A stretch of DNA of 62,603 bases from Flavobacterium psychrophilum (GTDB lineage: Bacteria > Bacteroidota > Bacteroidia > Flavobacteriales > Flavobacteriaceae), in assembly GCA_003243255.1 (NCBI GenBank), contig QFQM01000010.1, forward strand, positions 1 to 62,603, read 5' to 3'. The notes under the pieces were generated by a model. It made no database searches, was not told where the DNA came from, and worked only from the letters and a program-made list of their open reading frames with translations. Positions 51,634 to 60,640 of this stretch are shown piece by piece; position 1 is the stretch's first letter, and each line of letters starts with the position of its first letter. The position numbers were made by a program, and so were the translations under genes.

Positions 51634-53128
51634 TATTCTTGTTTCGGTTTTTATGGTTTCGGTTCTTATTTCTGTTGTTAGGTTTTCTTTCGCCTTCCGG
51701 TCTTTCACCTGCAGGATTTTCGCCTTGTGGTCTTTCAGCCTGAGGCCTTTCAGGTCTTGGTTTTTCAGGTCTTTCAGCGTTGTTATTCCTGTTATCGTTA
51801 GGCCTTCTTTCGCCTTTCTGCCTGTTATTGTTGTTCCTGTTTTCGTTAGGCTTTCTTTCGCCTGCAGGTTTATCATTATTAGTTCTTTCCGGACGCTCAG
51901 TTCGGTTATCCCTTGCCTCTTTATTGGCAGGAACTATTTTGTTAGACGGTCTGTCGCCAGCCGGCCTGTCCTGTTTTTTATCGGCAGGAGCATGCTCGCG
52001 TTTCTTGTCTTTGTTCGGCCTTTTTCTTTTCTTAGGCGTATCAAAACGCGTAAGGCTGTCCTGGCCCATAGCATTCTGGAAAGTTTTTTCCACTTCCGGA
52101 GCCACTTCCTCAACAGCATAATCTTCTAGTGAGCTCACACGCTGCTTTAGCTTGTTCAGTTCTACGATCTCTTTTACCTGATCGGCCTTAAGCACATGCC
52201 AGTGCGCCATATTATTAGTATAGGCAAACCACATCAGTCCTTTAAAGATGTCTACCTTCTGGCAAAAAGCATCTCCTTTTTCGGTATATACTTTAGTATC
52301 CATATCGGGAAGGCCTTTCAGCGCATCAAGATATGTGTCTAATTCGTAGTTAAGGCAGCATTTCAGTTTACCACACTGTCCTGCAAGCTTTTGCGGGTTC
52401 AGCGATAACTGCTGGTAACGTGCCGCAGAGGTATTTACGCTCCTGAAGTCCGTTAACCATGTCGAACAGCAAAGCTCACGTCCACATGATCCGATACCTC
52501 CAAGACGTGAAGCCTCCTGACGGAAACCTACCTGTTTCATCTCGATACGGGTACTGAACTCACGCGCAAAATCCTTGATAAGCTGACGGAAATCCACACG
52601 GTCATTAGCCGTATAGTAGAAGGTCGCTTTAGATCCGTCACCCTGGAATTCGATATCCGATATCTTCATCTCAAGGTTAAGGCGAATCGCGATTTCCCTT
52701 GCCACTACCTTCATCGGTTCTTCCTTATCACGCGCATCACTCCAGATATCAATATCCTTTTGCGATGCTTTCCTGTAAATCTTTGCTATATCAGCGTTGT
52801 TCTTTACATTCTTTTTCTTCATCTGCACCTTTACCAGTTCGCCGGTAAGAGTTACAATGCCTATATCGTGACCCGGAGAAGCTTCAGTAGCAACAATGTC
52901 GCCCATGCTCAGGGTAAGTTTTTCAGTATTTCGGTAAAATTCTTTACGCCCGTTCTTAAAGCGCACCTCAACGCAGTCAAAAGGCGCTTCGCCTCCCGGG
53001 AGGCTCATATTTGCTAACCAGTCGAAGACCGTAAGTTTATTACAACTGTCCGTCCCGCAGGTCCCGTTATTCTTACATCCACGAGGCGTTCCATCTTTGG
53101 ATCCCGTAGAACAGTTTGTACATGCCAT
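51593..53128 (-). CDS. ricT: RicT/YaaT family PSP1 protein with a long disordered tail
   Basis: A 511-residue protein. The N-terminal Cys-rich segment (CTNCSTGSKDG to CGTDSCNK) and PSP1 core (about 40-330) match RicT, a subunit of an Fe-S complex acting on RNA maturation and differentiation in Bacillus. Core cysteines include GSCGRELCCSTW and AGQCGKLKCCLNY. From about 375 on the tail is a low-complexity stretch of Arg, Glu, Pro and Asn repeats (AERPEKPRPERPQAERPQ), far longer than in Bacillus. Its 3' end overlaps the gldH start. In this phylum the role is inferred from the family only. Confidence 0.88.
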   Translation of the reverse strand: MACTNCSTGSKDGTPRGCKNNGTCGTDSCNKLTVFDWLANMSLPGGEAPFDCVEVRFKNGRKEFYRNTEKLTLSMGDIVATEASPGHDIGIVTLTGELVKVQMKKKNVKNNADIAKIYRKASQKDIDIWSDARDKEEPMKVVAREIAIRLNLEMKISDIEFQGDGSKATFYYTANDRVDFRQLIKDFAREFSTRIEMKQVGFRQEASRLGGIGSCGRELCCSTWLTDFRSVNTSAARYQQLSLNPQKLAGQCGKLKCCLNYELDTYLDALKGLPDMDTKVYTEKGDAFCQKVDIFKGLMWFAYTNNMAHWHVLKADQVKEIVELNKLKQRVSSLEDYAVEEVAPEVEKTFQNAMGQDSLTRFDTPKKRKRPNKDKKREHAPADKKQDRPAGDRPSNKIVPANKEARDNRTERPERTNNDKPAGERKPNENRNNNNRQKGERRPNDNRNNNAERPEKPRPERPQAERPQGENPAGERPEGERKPNNRNKNRNHKNRNKNNGNDKNTGGSPTE

Positions 53129-53510
53129 AGTTGTGTTATATATAGATCGCGGCCGTGCCGCTACTTGTTCGTAAAATGTTTTTGCGGGTAAAGATAGTAT
53201 TTTTTTGCGGGAATGTTGTTAAGGGTTGTGATTGGGGCTTATGGCCTCACCCCCAGCCCCTCTCCACACGAGCGATAGCGAACTGGCGAAGCAAAGGAGA
53301 GGGGAGCTCAATGAGTAAGAACATCTGAGGGAAGCTACGGCCTTAAACTCCGTGGCGTAAAGCAAATCGGAACTTAAGGCATAAAGAAGCATCCGCTGTC
53401 TGAGCGAAGCAAGTTCGGATGGTTTAGCCGAAAAATTCGATTTGTAGCCTAAGGAGTTCAGCCGTGCCTTTTTGGTGCTGCCTGTGGCAAGACAAAAGAA
53501 CAGAATAAAA
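53129..53510. repeat. Repeat-filled intergenic region
   Basis: No gene. From the right of the ricT start comes AT-rich upstream DNA, then a CCTCACCCC...GGAGAGGGG element (53252-53309) whose CTCTCC/AAAGGAGAGG core is split by 27 bases reading ACGAGCGATAGCGAAC and ending GCGAAGC. A further block to about 53500 (GAGCGAAGCAAGTTCGGATG, GCCGTGCCTTTTTGGTG) looks like another dispersed flavobacterial repeat. Confidence 0.6.
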
Positions 53511-53534
53511 AAACCTGCACTCTCATGCAGGTTT
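53511..53534 (-). terminator. Terminator of trhO
   Basis: Perfect arms AAACCTGCA (53511-53519) and TGCAGGTTT (53526-53534); on the minus strand a T run follows. Confidence 0.85.
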
Positions 53535-53557
53535 TCTTAACTATATATTTTAAGGTG

Positions 53558-54910
53558 TTACCCTATAACTTTAAACAGTTTGTCAGAAAGACGGATCCTG
53601 AACGGAACACTGAAGGTAACTTTATCGCCTTTTGCAGCGATTGTCCCATCCTGACCGTTAACACGCATTTTCTCGATAACCAGTTGCTGCTCGCCTGTAG
53701 TAGGACCTGAGATGATTACCGTATCGCCAACAGCCAGTTCGTTTTCCATGATAAACTGTGCTACTTCTGCTTTCGGGAAATAGTGCTCGCCTTTACCCAC
53801 CAGTGTTTTTCTGATTCGTGGGCGAACAGTTTTCGTTTTGGCAACCGTCCCTAAGGTAACATCAGAAATTTCAGTTCCGGTTTTCTTGAAGATTAGGCGG
53901 TCGGCTTTTCCTTTTTTAAAGATCATGTTGCCGTTCATAATACCACGACGTAATGCTCTCTGCTCTTCAACCGGCAGGTTAACCACATCCTGGCATGCTT
54001 CCGAACAACAGTTTTGTGAAGCATCCTTACACTCATCACACTGAATAAACAGCAGGTGACAAGCCTCGTTAGCACAATTAGTGTGGTTGTCGCATGGCTT
54101 ACCGCACTGGTGGCACTGCGAAACGATATCGTCGGTAATACGCTCACCAAGGCGTGCGTCGAACACGAAGTTCTTACCTATGAATTTGCTTTCTAATCCT
54201 TCAGCCTTTACCTGGCGGGTATATTCAATGATACCGCCCTCAAGCTGGTACACATTCTGGAAACCTTTGTGCTTAAAGAACGCCGATGCCTTTTCGCAAC
54301 GGATACCTCCTGTACAGTACATCAGCAGGTTTTTGCCTTCTTTATGCTCTGCCAATTGCTCTTCAATAATAGGCAACGACTCACGGAACGTATCAACATC
54401 CGGAGTGATGGCACCACGGAAGTGACCGATCTCGCTCTCGTAGTGGTTACGCATATCGACCACGATAGTATTCGGGTCTTCCAGCATATCGTTAAACTCC
54501 TGTGCTTTCAGGTGCACCCCTATATTGGTCACATCAAAAGTCTCGTCGTTAAGTCCATCGGCAACGACTTTATCACGAACTTTGATGGTAAGTTTAAGGA
54601 ACGAAAGGTCGTCCTGCTCCACCGCCACGTTAAGGCGAATATCTTTCAGGAACGGGATAGTATCAAGGTGGTCTTTGAATTCGTAGAAATGATCAGCCGG
54701 AAGCGAAAGCTGGGCGTTGATACCCTCTTTGGCAACGTAAATTCTTCCTAAAACCTCCAGTGGGTTCCAGGCTAAGAAAAGCGAATCGCGAAATTGTTTT
54801 GGATCAGAAATGTGTGCGTAGGCATAGAAAGACAGCGTAAGGCGCTGTTTACCGCTTTCCTCGATCAGGGCGGTTCTTTCCTCTGCGCTTAAAGTGTTGA
54901 ACAGTTGCAT
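53558..54910 (-). CDS. trhO: TrhO-type tRNA uridine hydroxylase (rhodanese family)
   Basis: A 450-residue protein that adds an oxygen at U34 of some tRNAs, related to E. coli YceA/TrhO. An N-terminal acylphosphatase-like part (AYAHISDPKQFRDSL, RIYVAKEGINAQLSLP) precedes the rhodanese domain with C199 in MYCTGGIRCEKASAF. A Cys-rich region (CHQCGKPCDNHTNC to CCSEACQDV) and a further C-terminal domain follow, longer than in E. coli (about 350). Start at the ATG at 54910; a TTG three codons earlier is in frame. Confidence 0.9.
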   Translation of the reverse strand: MQLFNTLSAEERTALIEESGKQRLTLSFYAYAHISDPKQFRDSLFLAWNPLEVLGRIYVAKEGINAQLSLPADHFYEFKDHLDTIPFLKDIRLNVAVEQDDLSFLKLTIKVRDKVVADGLNDETFDVTNIGVHLKAQEFNDMLEDPNTIVVDMRNHYESEIGHFRGAITPDVDTFRESLPIIEEQLAEHKEGKNLLMYCTGGIRCEKASAFFKHKGFQNVYQLEGGIIEYTRQVKAEGLESKFIGKNFVFDARLGERITDDIVSQCHQCGKPCDNHTNCANEACHLLFIQCDECKDASQNCCSEACQDVVNLPVEEQRALRRGIMNGNMIFKKGKADRLIFKKTGTEISDVTLGTVAKTKTVRPRIRKTLVGKGEHYFPKAEVAQFIMENELAVGDTVIISGPTTGEQQLVIEKMRVNGQDGTIAAKGDKVTFSVPFRIRLSDKLFKVIG

Positions 54911-55002
54911 GCTATACAATTTTAAGTGAGATATTTTCAGTATGTTGTTGGTTCACAATGGCGGAACCGGCTGCAAAGGTAGAAAAATTATATTATTACC
55001 GA

Positions 55003-56463
55003 CTAATTATTGTTTGACAGATCTAATATTTCTTGTAAAGAGGTTTTGTTTTTAATAAGATATTCAAGTTTATTTCTATCAATAATAATGATATTTATAT
55101 TACGAGCTAAATCATTTTTATTTACAATGGCGTTCGTAACAAAAATCAATTTAACATTTTCATAATTATGATTACTTAAAAATTTTGATTCTAACAATGA
55201 AATTTTTTTTCTCTTCAAAATTTTAAATTCAAAAAAACACTTTATACCATTATATTTTGCTGACAAATCTACTCCTGTATCATTTCTTAATGACACATCT
55301 GTAATTTCAGTAAAACGATTCTTTTCAAGTATATATTTAAAAAACTTAGCAAATGACAATTCATTCATTTCATCAATATCACTAATGGTAATTTTATCTT
55401 GATAATTATCAATAGTTTGAACATCAACAATGTTTGAATATTGTTGAATATCATTAATTTCAATTATTAAGACACCGTCTTTATACAGAATGTAATGACT
55501 GTTAGAATTTTCAACATCAATATCTTCTTCATACTCTCGAAAATTAAGAAATCCTTCATAGGAAAGCAGTTCACTATCAACCCCCACAAATAAAAACTTT
55601 TGATCATCAATTTTATAAAATGATCCCGCAAAACTTTTATTATCATAATTAACCATAGGTCCATTAAATAGTAAATCTCTAAAATCCCTATTTTTTAAAT
55701 TTTGTTCAGGTAATGTGATTGAACCTTCTAACCTTTTTCTCATTTGAGAATAATATTTACTCAATCTACTATTCACTAAAAAACTAAACACTGAAGCGTA
55801 ATGACCTGCTCTTAAAATATGATTTTCCATAATTGGGGAAATTTCACCAGTAGTTATAGGAGGATCAATAAATCTATTGGTACTAATACTATCCTCATTC
55901 AGAACTGTAAGAGAAGCTACTCTAACATCGCCAGTTTCTCTACGCTTTTGCGCAATTGCATTAGCCCGCTGGTTATTTGATGTTTGAATACTAATTGCTC
56001 CTTTGGCTTCAACAACTAAAACTCTATTGTCTACCATCTGACATTTCCAATCCGGACGTTTAGTATTTCCATAAATTCTCTGAATAGTAGATGTCTTAAT
56101 ATTAAAAAGTTTTTCAGCAATTGCAACAGAAATTCCAACACCAAAATCCTCCGAAATTGTTTTTATAGTTTCAGAACCCGTAGCTTGTCGAATATCTGCT
56201 ATCTTTATTCTAAATTCATTTGTGTTTGAATAAATTTTTTCAACCAAATCTGCTTTATCTAAGAATTTCATTCTATTTGAAGGCGCAAATCTTCTGGTTT
56301 GTATAGCCCCTATATTATATATTAGCTTATATAAATTAATATTAATTATTCTACTTGTAGTTACTTTATCTAAAGTATTCAAATCTGGTAGCAAAAGAGG
56401 ATCAATTTCTACAGAAATCTGTCGATTCATAAAATGCAGTGCCATGTCTCTTATAAATGCCAT
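55003..56463 (-). CDS. Unrecognised protein with two PD-(D/E)XK-like motifs
   Basis: A 486-residue protein clearly more AT-rich than its neighbours. Two possible nuclease cores: P137-D138 with E152-A-K154 (RPDWKCQ then VLVVEAKG), and D399 with E412-F-K414 (GVDLSAKYNG then CFFEFKI), the second after a helix EMNELSFAKFFKYILEKN, as in Mrr-like restriction enzymes. A helix-turn-helix-like stretch (FGVGISVAIAEKLFNIKTSTIQRIY) precedes the first core. It lies alone between trhO and recA. A restriction or anti-phage role is inference; I recognise no named family. Confidence 0.6.
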   Translation of the reverse strand: MAFIRDMALHFMNRQISVEIDPLLLPDLNTLDKVTTSRIININLYKLIYNIGAIQTRRFAPSNRMKFLDKADLVEKIYSNTNEFRIKIADIRQATGSETIKTISEDFGVGISVAIAEKLFNIKTSTIQRIYGNTKRPDWKCQMVDNRVLVVEAKGAISIQTSNNQRANAIAQKRRETGDVRVASLTVLNEDSISTNRFIDPPITTGEISPIMENHILRAGHYASVFSFLVNSRLSKYYSQMRKRLEGSITLPEQNLKNRDFRDLLFNGPMVNYDNKSFAGSFYKIDDQKFLFVGVDSELLSYEGFLNFREYEEDIDVENSNSHYILYKDGVLIIEINDIQQYSNIVDVQTIDNYQDKITISDIDEMNELSFAKFFKYILEKNRFTEITDVSLRNDTGVDLSAKYNGIKCFFEFKILKRKKISLLESKFLSNHNYENVKLIFVTNAIVNKNDLARNINIIIIDRNKLEYLIKNKTSLQEILDLSNNN

Positions 56464-56641
56464 AATTAATTTACCGTAAATAAGTTTCGATACTAAAACT
56501 ACAAAACTTTCCTTAACATTCTACCCAATTGTAAGAAATTATTCAACATGCTTTTCCAAAAATAAACTTATCCACAACCCTCATCCTCACATTGCCACAC
56601 CAAAAAAAAGCATTATTTTTACCCAAAATCATATACAAAAA

Positions 56642-57646
56642 ATGAGCGGAGATAAAGAAGCAAAACTGAAGGCGTTACAGCTTACATTAGATAAACTGGA
56701 CAAGGCTTACGGTAAAGGAACGGTGATGAAACTGGGCGACCAGGCTGTTGAAGAAGTTGAAGCAATCCCTTCAGGATCGTTGGGTGTAGACCTTGCCCTT
56801 GGCGTTAACGGCTACCCTCGCGGAAGGATAATAGAAATATACGGACCTGAATCGTCAGGTAAAACCACACTTACGCTTCACGCTATTTCTGAAGCGCAAA
56901 AAGCAGGTGGTATCGCTGCCTTTATTGATGCGGAGCACGCGTTTGACCGTGTGTATGCAGAAAAACTTGGTGTAGATATCGAAAACCTTATCATATCGCA
57001 GCCGGATAACGGTGAACAGGCACTTGAAATTGCTGAAAACCTTATCCGTTCGGGTGCTATTGATATCGTAGTAATCGACTCGGTTGCGGCACTTACGCCT
57101 AAGAGCGAGATCGAAGGCGAAATGGGAGATTCTAAAATGGGTCTTCACGCTCGTTTGATGTCTCAGGCACTTCGTAAACTTACGGCTACTATCAGCAAAA
57201 CCAACTGTACGGTATTCTTTATCAACCAGCTTCGTGAAAAGATCGGTGTGATGTTTGGTAATCCTGAAACCACTACCGGTGGTAACGCACTTAAGTTCTA
57301 CGCTTCGGTAAGGATAGACATCCGCCGTGCAGCGCAGATAAAAGACGGTGAGAATGTAATTGGTAACCGCACTAAAGTGAAGATCGTTAAGAACAAAGTG
57401 GCACCTCCTTTCAAAACGGCAGAATTCGACATCATGTATGGCGAAGGCGTTTCTAAAACAGGTGAGATTCTTGACCTTGCAGTGGAGTTTGAGATCATCA
57501 AGAAATCGGGCTCATGGTTTAGCTACGGCGATACCAAATTAGGCCAGGGACGCGATGCTGTAAAAGCGCTGATAAAAGATAATCCGGAACTCGCTGAAGA
57601 GCTGGAACTGAAAATAAAAGAGATGATAAAAGAACAGGCATCTTAA
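56642..57646 (+). CDS. recA: Recombinase RecA
   Basis: The 334-residue strand-exchange protein and SOS co-protease. Walker [11 protein letters not shown] is near residue 70, the catalytic glutamate follows in [17 protein letters not shown], and Walker [11 protein letters not shown] and the L2 loop ([19 protein letters not shown]) are intact. Length is normal for Bacteroidota (about 335). A TATTTTTA near-match lies about 25 bp before the ATG. I see no SOS box that I could name. It ends at a strong terminator. Confidence 0.97.
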   Translation: MSGDKEAKLKALQLTLDKLDKAYGKGTVMKLGDQAVEEVEAIPSGSLGVDLALGVNGYPRGRIIEIYGPESSGKTTLTLHAISEAQKAGGIAAFIDAEHAFDRVYAEKLGVDIENLIISQPDNGEQALEIAENLIRSGAIDIVVIDSVAALTPKSEIEGEMGDSKMGLHARLMSQALRKLTATISKTNCTVFFINQLREKIGVMFGNPETTTGGNALKFYASVRIDIRRAAQIKDGENVIGNRTKVKIVKNKVAPPFKTAEFDIMYGEGVSKTGEILDLAVEFEIIKKSGSWFSYGDTKLGQGRDAVKALIKDNPELAEELELKIKEMIKEQAS

Positions 57647-57655
57647 AATAAATAT

Positions 57656-57682
57656 GAAAACCCGATTTTTTCGGGTTTTTTT
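57656..57682 (+). terminator. Terminator of recA
   Basis: Arms AAAACCCGA and TCGGGTTTT around a T loop, then a T run. Confidence 0.85.
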
Positions 57683-57751
57683 ATTGCTATTACGCAACCT
57701 TTTACGTTTTTTGTATCTATCTATAAACCGGTTTTTTACGCTGAACGATTT

Positions 57752-58183
57752 ATGAAAAAGATTTTACTATTATTTACGGCATTATTTATCATCTCATCCT
57801 GTGATATGGAACCCGATGAAGCTCCACAATATACTGTCGAATTCTTGCCTGCCGACTGGGTTATCTATCCGCAATGGGTTGAAGCCGGGCGCAACTATGA
57901 GGTAAGGGTAGGATTCACCAAACCTAATGGCTGCTACCTGTTTGACCGCTTTACTTCGGAGAAAGACGGCAATGCCGTTCTTATTGCTGTACAAACTATG
58001 GTGCGTTTAGAAGGTGAATGCAGAAACTATGAAAACGAAAGTAAAGTAGAACAAAGTTTCACATTTACCTGTGATGAAAGCTATGCTCTTACTAATAACA
58101 GCTATACCTTTAAATTTTTCTCAGGCTATGATGTAGAAGGCAATAAAACATACGAACAGATAGTGATACCGGTTAAAAAATAA
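57752..58183 (+). CDS. Putative lipoprotein, 143 aa
   Basis: Signal MKKILLLFTALFIISSCDME with lipobox ISSC. The rest is beta-rich (YTVEFLPADWVIYPQWVEAG, FTFTCDESYALTNNSYTFKF) with cysteines in NGCYLFDRF and EGECRNYE that could form a disulfide. No family name is recognised. It is 18 bp from the ECF sigma gene, so it may open that operon. Confidence 0.8.
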   Translation: MKKILLLFTALFIISSCDMEPDEAPQYTVEFLPADWVIYPQWVEAGRNYEVRVGFTKPNGCYLFDRFTSEKDGNAVLIAVQTMVRLEGECRNYENESKVEQSFTFTCDESYALTNNSYTFKFFSGYDVEGNKTYEQIVIPVKK

Positions 58184-58201
58184 CTTAAACTAACATAAAA
58201 T

Positions 58202-58744
58202 TTGGGTCTAGATCAGCTCATAAAGGACTGCCAGAGTAACAGCATCCGGGCGCAGGAACAGCTATATAAGCTTCTTGCTCCTAAGATGTTTGCGGCCTGT
58301 CTTAAGTATTCGCGCAATCGTGCGGATGCCGAGGACAACCTGCAGGACGGTTTCCTTCTGATCTTCCAGAAAATTGGCCAGTTCCAGTTCAAAGGTTCTT
58401 TTGAAGGCTGGGCTAAAAGGGTAATGATCAATAATGTGCTTCAAAAATACCGTTCAGAAGGTATCTTCGAACTCGTTAGCGAAAACATCCCCGATGTTGC
58501 CGATGTTGAGATAGAAAGCGAAAGCATATCTATGGACTACCTTGTAGGCATAATACAGGAACTGCCTGACCGTTACAGGATGGTGTTTAACCTATATGTG
58601 ATTGATGGCTATTCGCATAAAGAAATTGCTGAGATGCTCAGTATTACTGACGGCACCTCTAAATCCAACCTTGCCCGCGCAAGAATGATATTAAAAGAAA
58701 AAATTGAAGCCCTTCAGGGCAATAGCATACCAACCGCAAAATGA
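58202..58744 (+). CDS. ECF-type RNA polymerase sigma factor
   Basis: A 180-residue sigma factor with regions 2 (CLKYSRNRADAEDNLQDGFLLIFQKI and FKGSFEGWAKRVMINNVLQKY) and 4 (LPDRYRMVFNLYVIDGYSHKEIAEMLSITDGTSKSNLARARMILK). The start is TTG at 58202 (MGLDQLIKDC); no ATG fits. Its last 4 bp overlap the next gene (ATGA), whose N-terminus looks like the sigma-binding part of an anti-sigma factor. Target genes are unknown. Confidence 0.92.
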   Translation: MGLDQLIKDCQSNSIRAQEQLYKLLAPKMFAACLKYSRNRADAEDNLQDGFLLIFQKIGQFQFKGSFEGWAKRVMINNVLQKYRSEGIFELVSENIPDVADVEIESESISMDYLVGIIQELPDRYRMVFNLYVIDGYSHKEIAEMLSITDGTSKSNLARARMILKEKIEALQGNSIPTAK

Positions 58745-60552
58745 ACGAGAAACACAATATAGACAGGTTATTCCAGGAAAAGTTCAAGGACTTTGAAGTG
58801 ACCCCTCCTGATTTTGTATGGGAAAACATACGGGAGGAACTCCAGGAAAAAAAGAAACGCAGAGTCATTCCTATATGGCTAAAGCTATCCGGGGTGGCAG
58901 CGATATTGCTGCTCGGCGGACTCCTTACGACATTGTTCTTTAACGATACGGAAAATCCTGCCATCAATGCACCGGCTGTAGTTATAGAAGGTAAAAATAC
59001 AAGTCCGGCAAATACTGACCCGGCATCGCCAGTCGTATCTGCTCCAAATCAGGCCGGCCCATCGGCTTCGGAAACAGGAACAGCTTCTCAAAATAATACA
59101 ACAACAAACGACAACAATACAGCTGTAGCGGTTAGCGAAGAAAGCGTAAATGCTAATGCACCGTCTACACAAACTAACATCAACAATCAGAAAACAAACA
59201 GAAGAAACACTACCAATACTGCTTTAGACAGAAATAGCAATGCTGTTGCTTATGATGGCAACACTGCAAATAAGACAGGTTCTAAAAGAAGCAATCGCAA
59301 TACCCAAATACAACAGGGTAATGCTGTTGTTGCCACATCAGGCAATAACCAAAACAATGGCAACCGTACTGATAAAAGATCAGGCAACATAAACAATGCT
59401 GCAACAGCAGAAGGCATTGCTGCTACCGATACAAATGCTAATGGCAAAAATGCAGCGCAGAAAAAAAACACAGCTAACCCTGTTTCTGCAACCGAAGGCA
59501 TTGCTGCAACAGATAATAAATCATCAATCAAAAATACAGACAGTAATAATCCTGCTAACACTAACGGCACTCAACAAAAACAGAATGCTGTTAATAGCAT
59601 AACATCTACTGAAGGTGTTGCTGCAACAGGAAATACATCGGGCACAGTTCCGGCGAATGCCGCAAACGACCCGGCATCAAAAAGCAATGTAATAATCGAC
59701 AAGAATATTCCTGTCGGTACAAAAGTAGCACAAACTGCAATAGACACTAACAAGGTCGTTCCCCAAAACGAACTTGAAAAACTACTTGAGGAAAAACTGA
59801 AAGGTGAAGACAAAGACAAGCAGCTTGCCGAAAACAAAAAGAGTAAAGACCGTTGGAACATCAGGCCACAAGTGGCTCCGGTATTCTACAGTTCACTATC
59901 ATCAGGATCGCCAATCAATGAGCAATTTGCTTCAAACAGCAAAAGCTATGACAGCGACCTTAGTTATGGACTTGGCGTAAACTATGCGGTAACCGACAGG
60001 ATAAGTATCCGCTCAGGGATCAACACGGTTAACCTTAACTATTCTACTAACGATATTGCTTATTATGCTTCACTTAACAGCGGAACGTCAAATATAGGAA
60101 CGTCGAAAGCAGCAGGTTTTGTTATCCAGCCTGCAAATGCACCGGCACCGGACGTGTTCCTTATTGACGGACAAAGCACTCAGCTTGTAGAGGGCTCCAT
60201 GATTCAAAGAACAGGATATATTGAGATTCCTCTTGAAATGAGCTATGCTTTAGTGAACAAAAAATTCGGAATCGACCTGATAGGTGGTGTGAGTTCGCTA
60301 TTCCTTAATGAAAATAATGTAAGTGTCCTTTCATCTACAGGTATGAGTACCGAAGTAGGTAAGGCACAAAACCTTAATAATCTACACTTCAGTACCAATG
60401 TAGGTATTGGCTTTAAATATCGTTTCTTTGATTCGTTCCAGGCCAGCTTTGAACCTACATTCAAATACCAGGTAAATGCCTACAGCAGGGATGCGGGTAA
60501 CTTTAAACCGTATTTCATAGGGCTTTACTCGGGTATAAGTTTTAGTTTCTAA
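58741..60552 (+). CDS. Anti-sigma-like protein with C-terminal outer-membrane beta-barrel
   Basis: A 603-residue protein with an unusual plan. Residues about 1-42 are polar (DRLFQEKFKDFEVTPPDFVW) and should be cytoplasmic; 43-66 is one hydrophobic helix (IPIWLKLSGVAAILLLGGLL); about 70-360 is a Thr/Asn/Ala-rich linker with three TEGIAATD-type repeats; about 375-603 is a set of alternating strands (SYGLGVNYAVTDRISIRSGI, NVGIGFKYRFFDSFQASF) ending in F, as in an outer-membrane barrel. No signal peptide is seen. If right, one chain could link the cytoplasm to the outer membrane. It is co-transcribed with the sigma gene. Confidence 0.72.
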   Translation: MNEKHNIDRLFQEKFKDFEVTPPDFVWENIREELQEKKKRRVIPIWLKLSGVAAILLLGGLLTTLFFNDTENPAINAPAVVIEGKNTSPANTDPASPVVSAPNQAGPSASETGTASQNNTTTNDNNTAVAVSEESVNANAPSTQTNINNQKTNRRNTTNTALDRNSNAVAYDGNTANKTGSKRSNRNTQIQQGNAVVATSGNNQNNGNRTDKRSGNINNAATAEGIAATDTNANGKNAAQKKNTANPVSATEGIAATDNKSSIKNTDSNNPANTNGTQQKQNAVNSITSTEGVAATGNTSGTVPANAANDPASKSNVIIDKNIPVGTKVAQTAIDTNKVVPQNELEKLLEEKLKGEDKDKQLAENKKSKDRWNIRPQVAPVFYSSLSSGSPINEQFASNSKSYDSDLSYGLGVNYAVTDRISIRSGINTVNLNYSTNDIAYYASLNSGTSNIGTSKAAGFVIQPANAPAPDVFLIDGQSTQLVEGSMIQRTGYIEIPLEMSYALVNKKFGIDLIGGVSSLFLNENNVSVLSSTGMSTEVGKAQNLNNLHFSTNVGIGFKYRFFDSFQASFEPTFKYQVNAYSRDAGNFKPYFIGLYSGISFSF

Positions 60553-60598
60553 GCCTTGTTGGTTAGGCTACGGAAACTTTATTAGGTAGTTCTATTTG

Positions 60599-60640
60599 TA
60601 AAAGCGCTTCTGCAGTCCCGGAGGTGCTTTTATTTTTTTG
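60599..60640 (+). terminator. Possible terminator of the sigma/barrel operon
   Basis: Imperfect arms AAAAGC...GCTTTT around CTTCTGCAGTCCCGGAGG, then seven T. The T run reaches the stop codon of the convergent acyltransferase gene. Confidence 0.55.

Noticed and set aside
51634..51876. N-terminal 81 codons of the gldH frame
   Set aside because: Lysine/threonine-rich shadow of the RicT tail with no signal-peptide features; gldH starts at 51633 or 51612.
51419..52129. Plus-strand frame of 236 codons, rich in Phe and Ser
   Set aside because: It is the antisense of the RicT tail and gldH; repetitive coding DNA keeps this frame open by composition.
55467..55664. Minus-strand frame of 65 codons inside the PD-(D/E)XK candidate
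   Set aside because: Alternative frame of the same AT-rich gene; no independent features.
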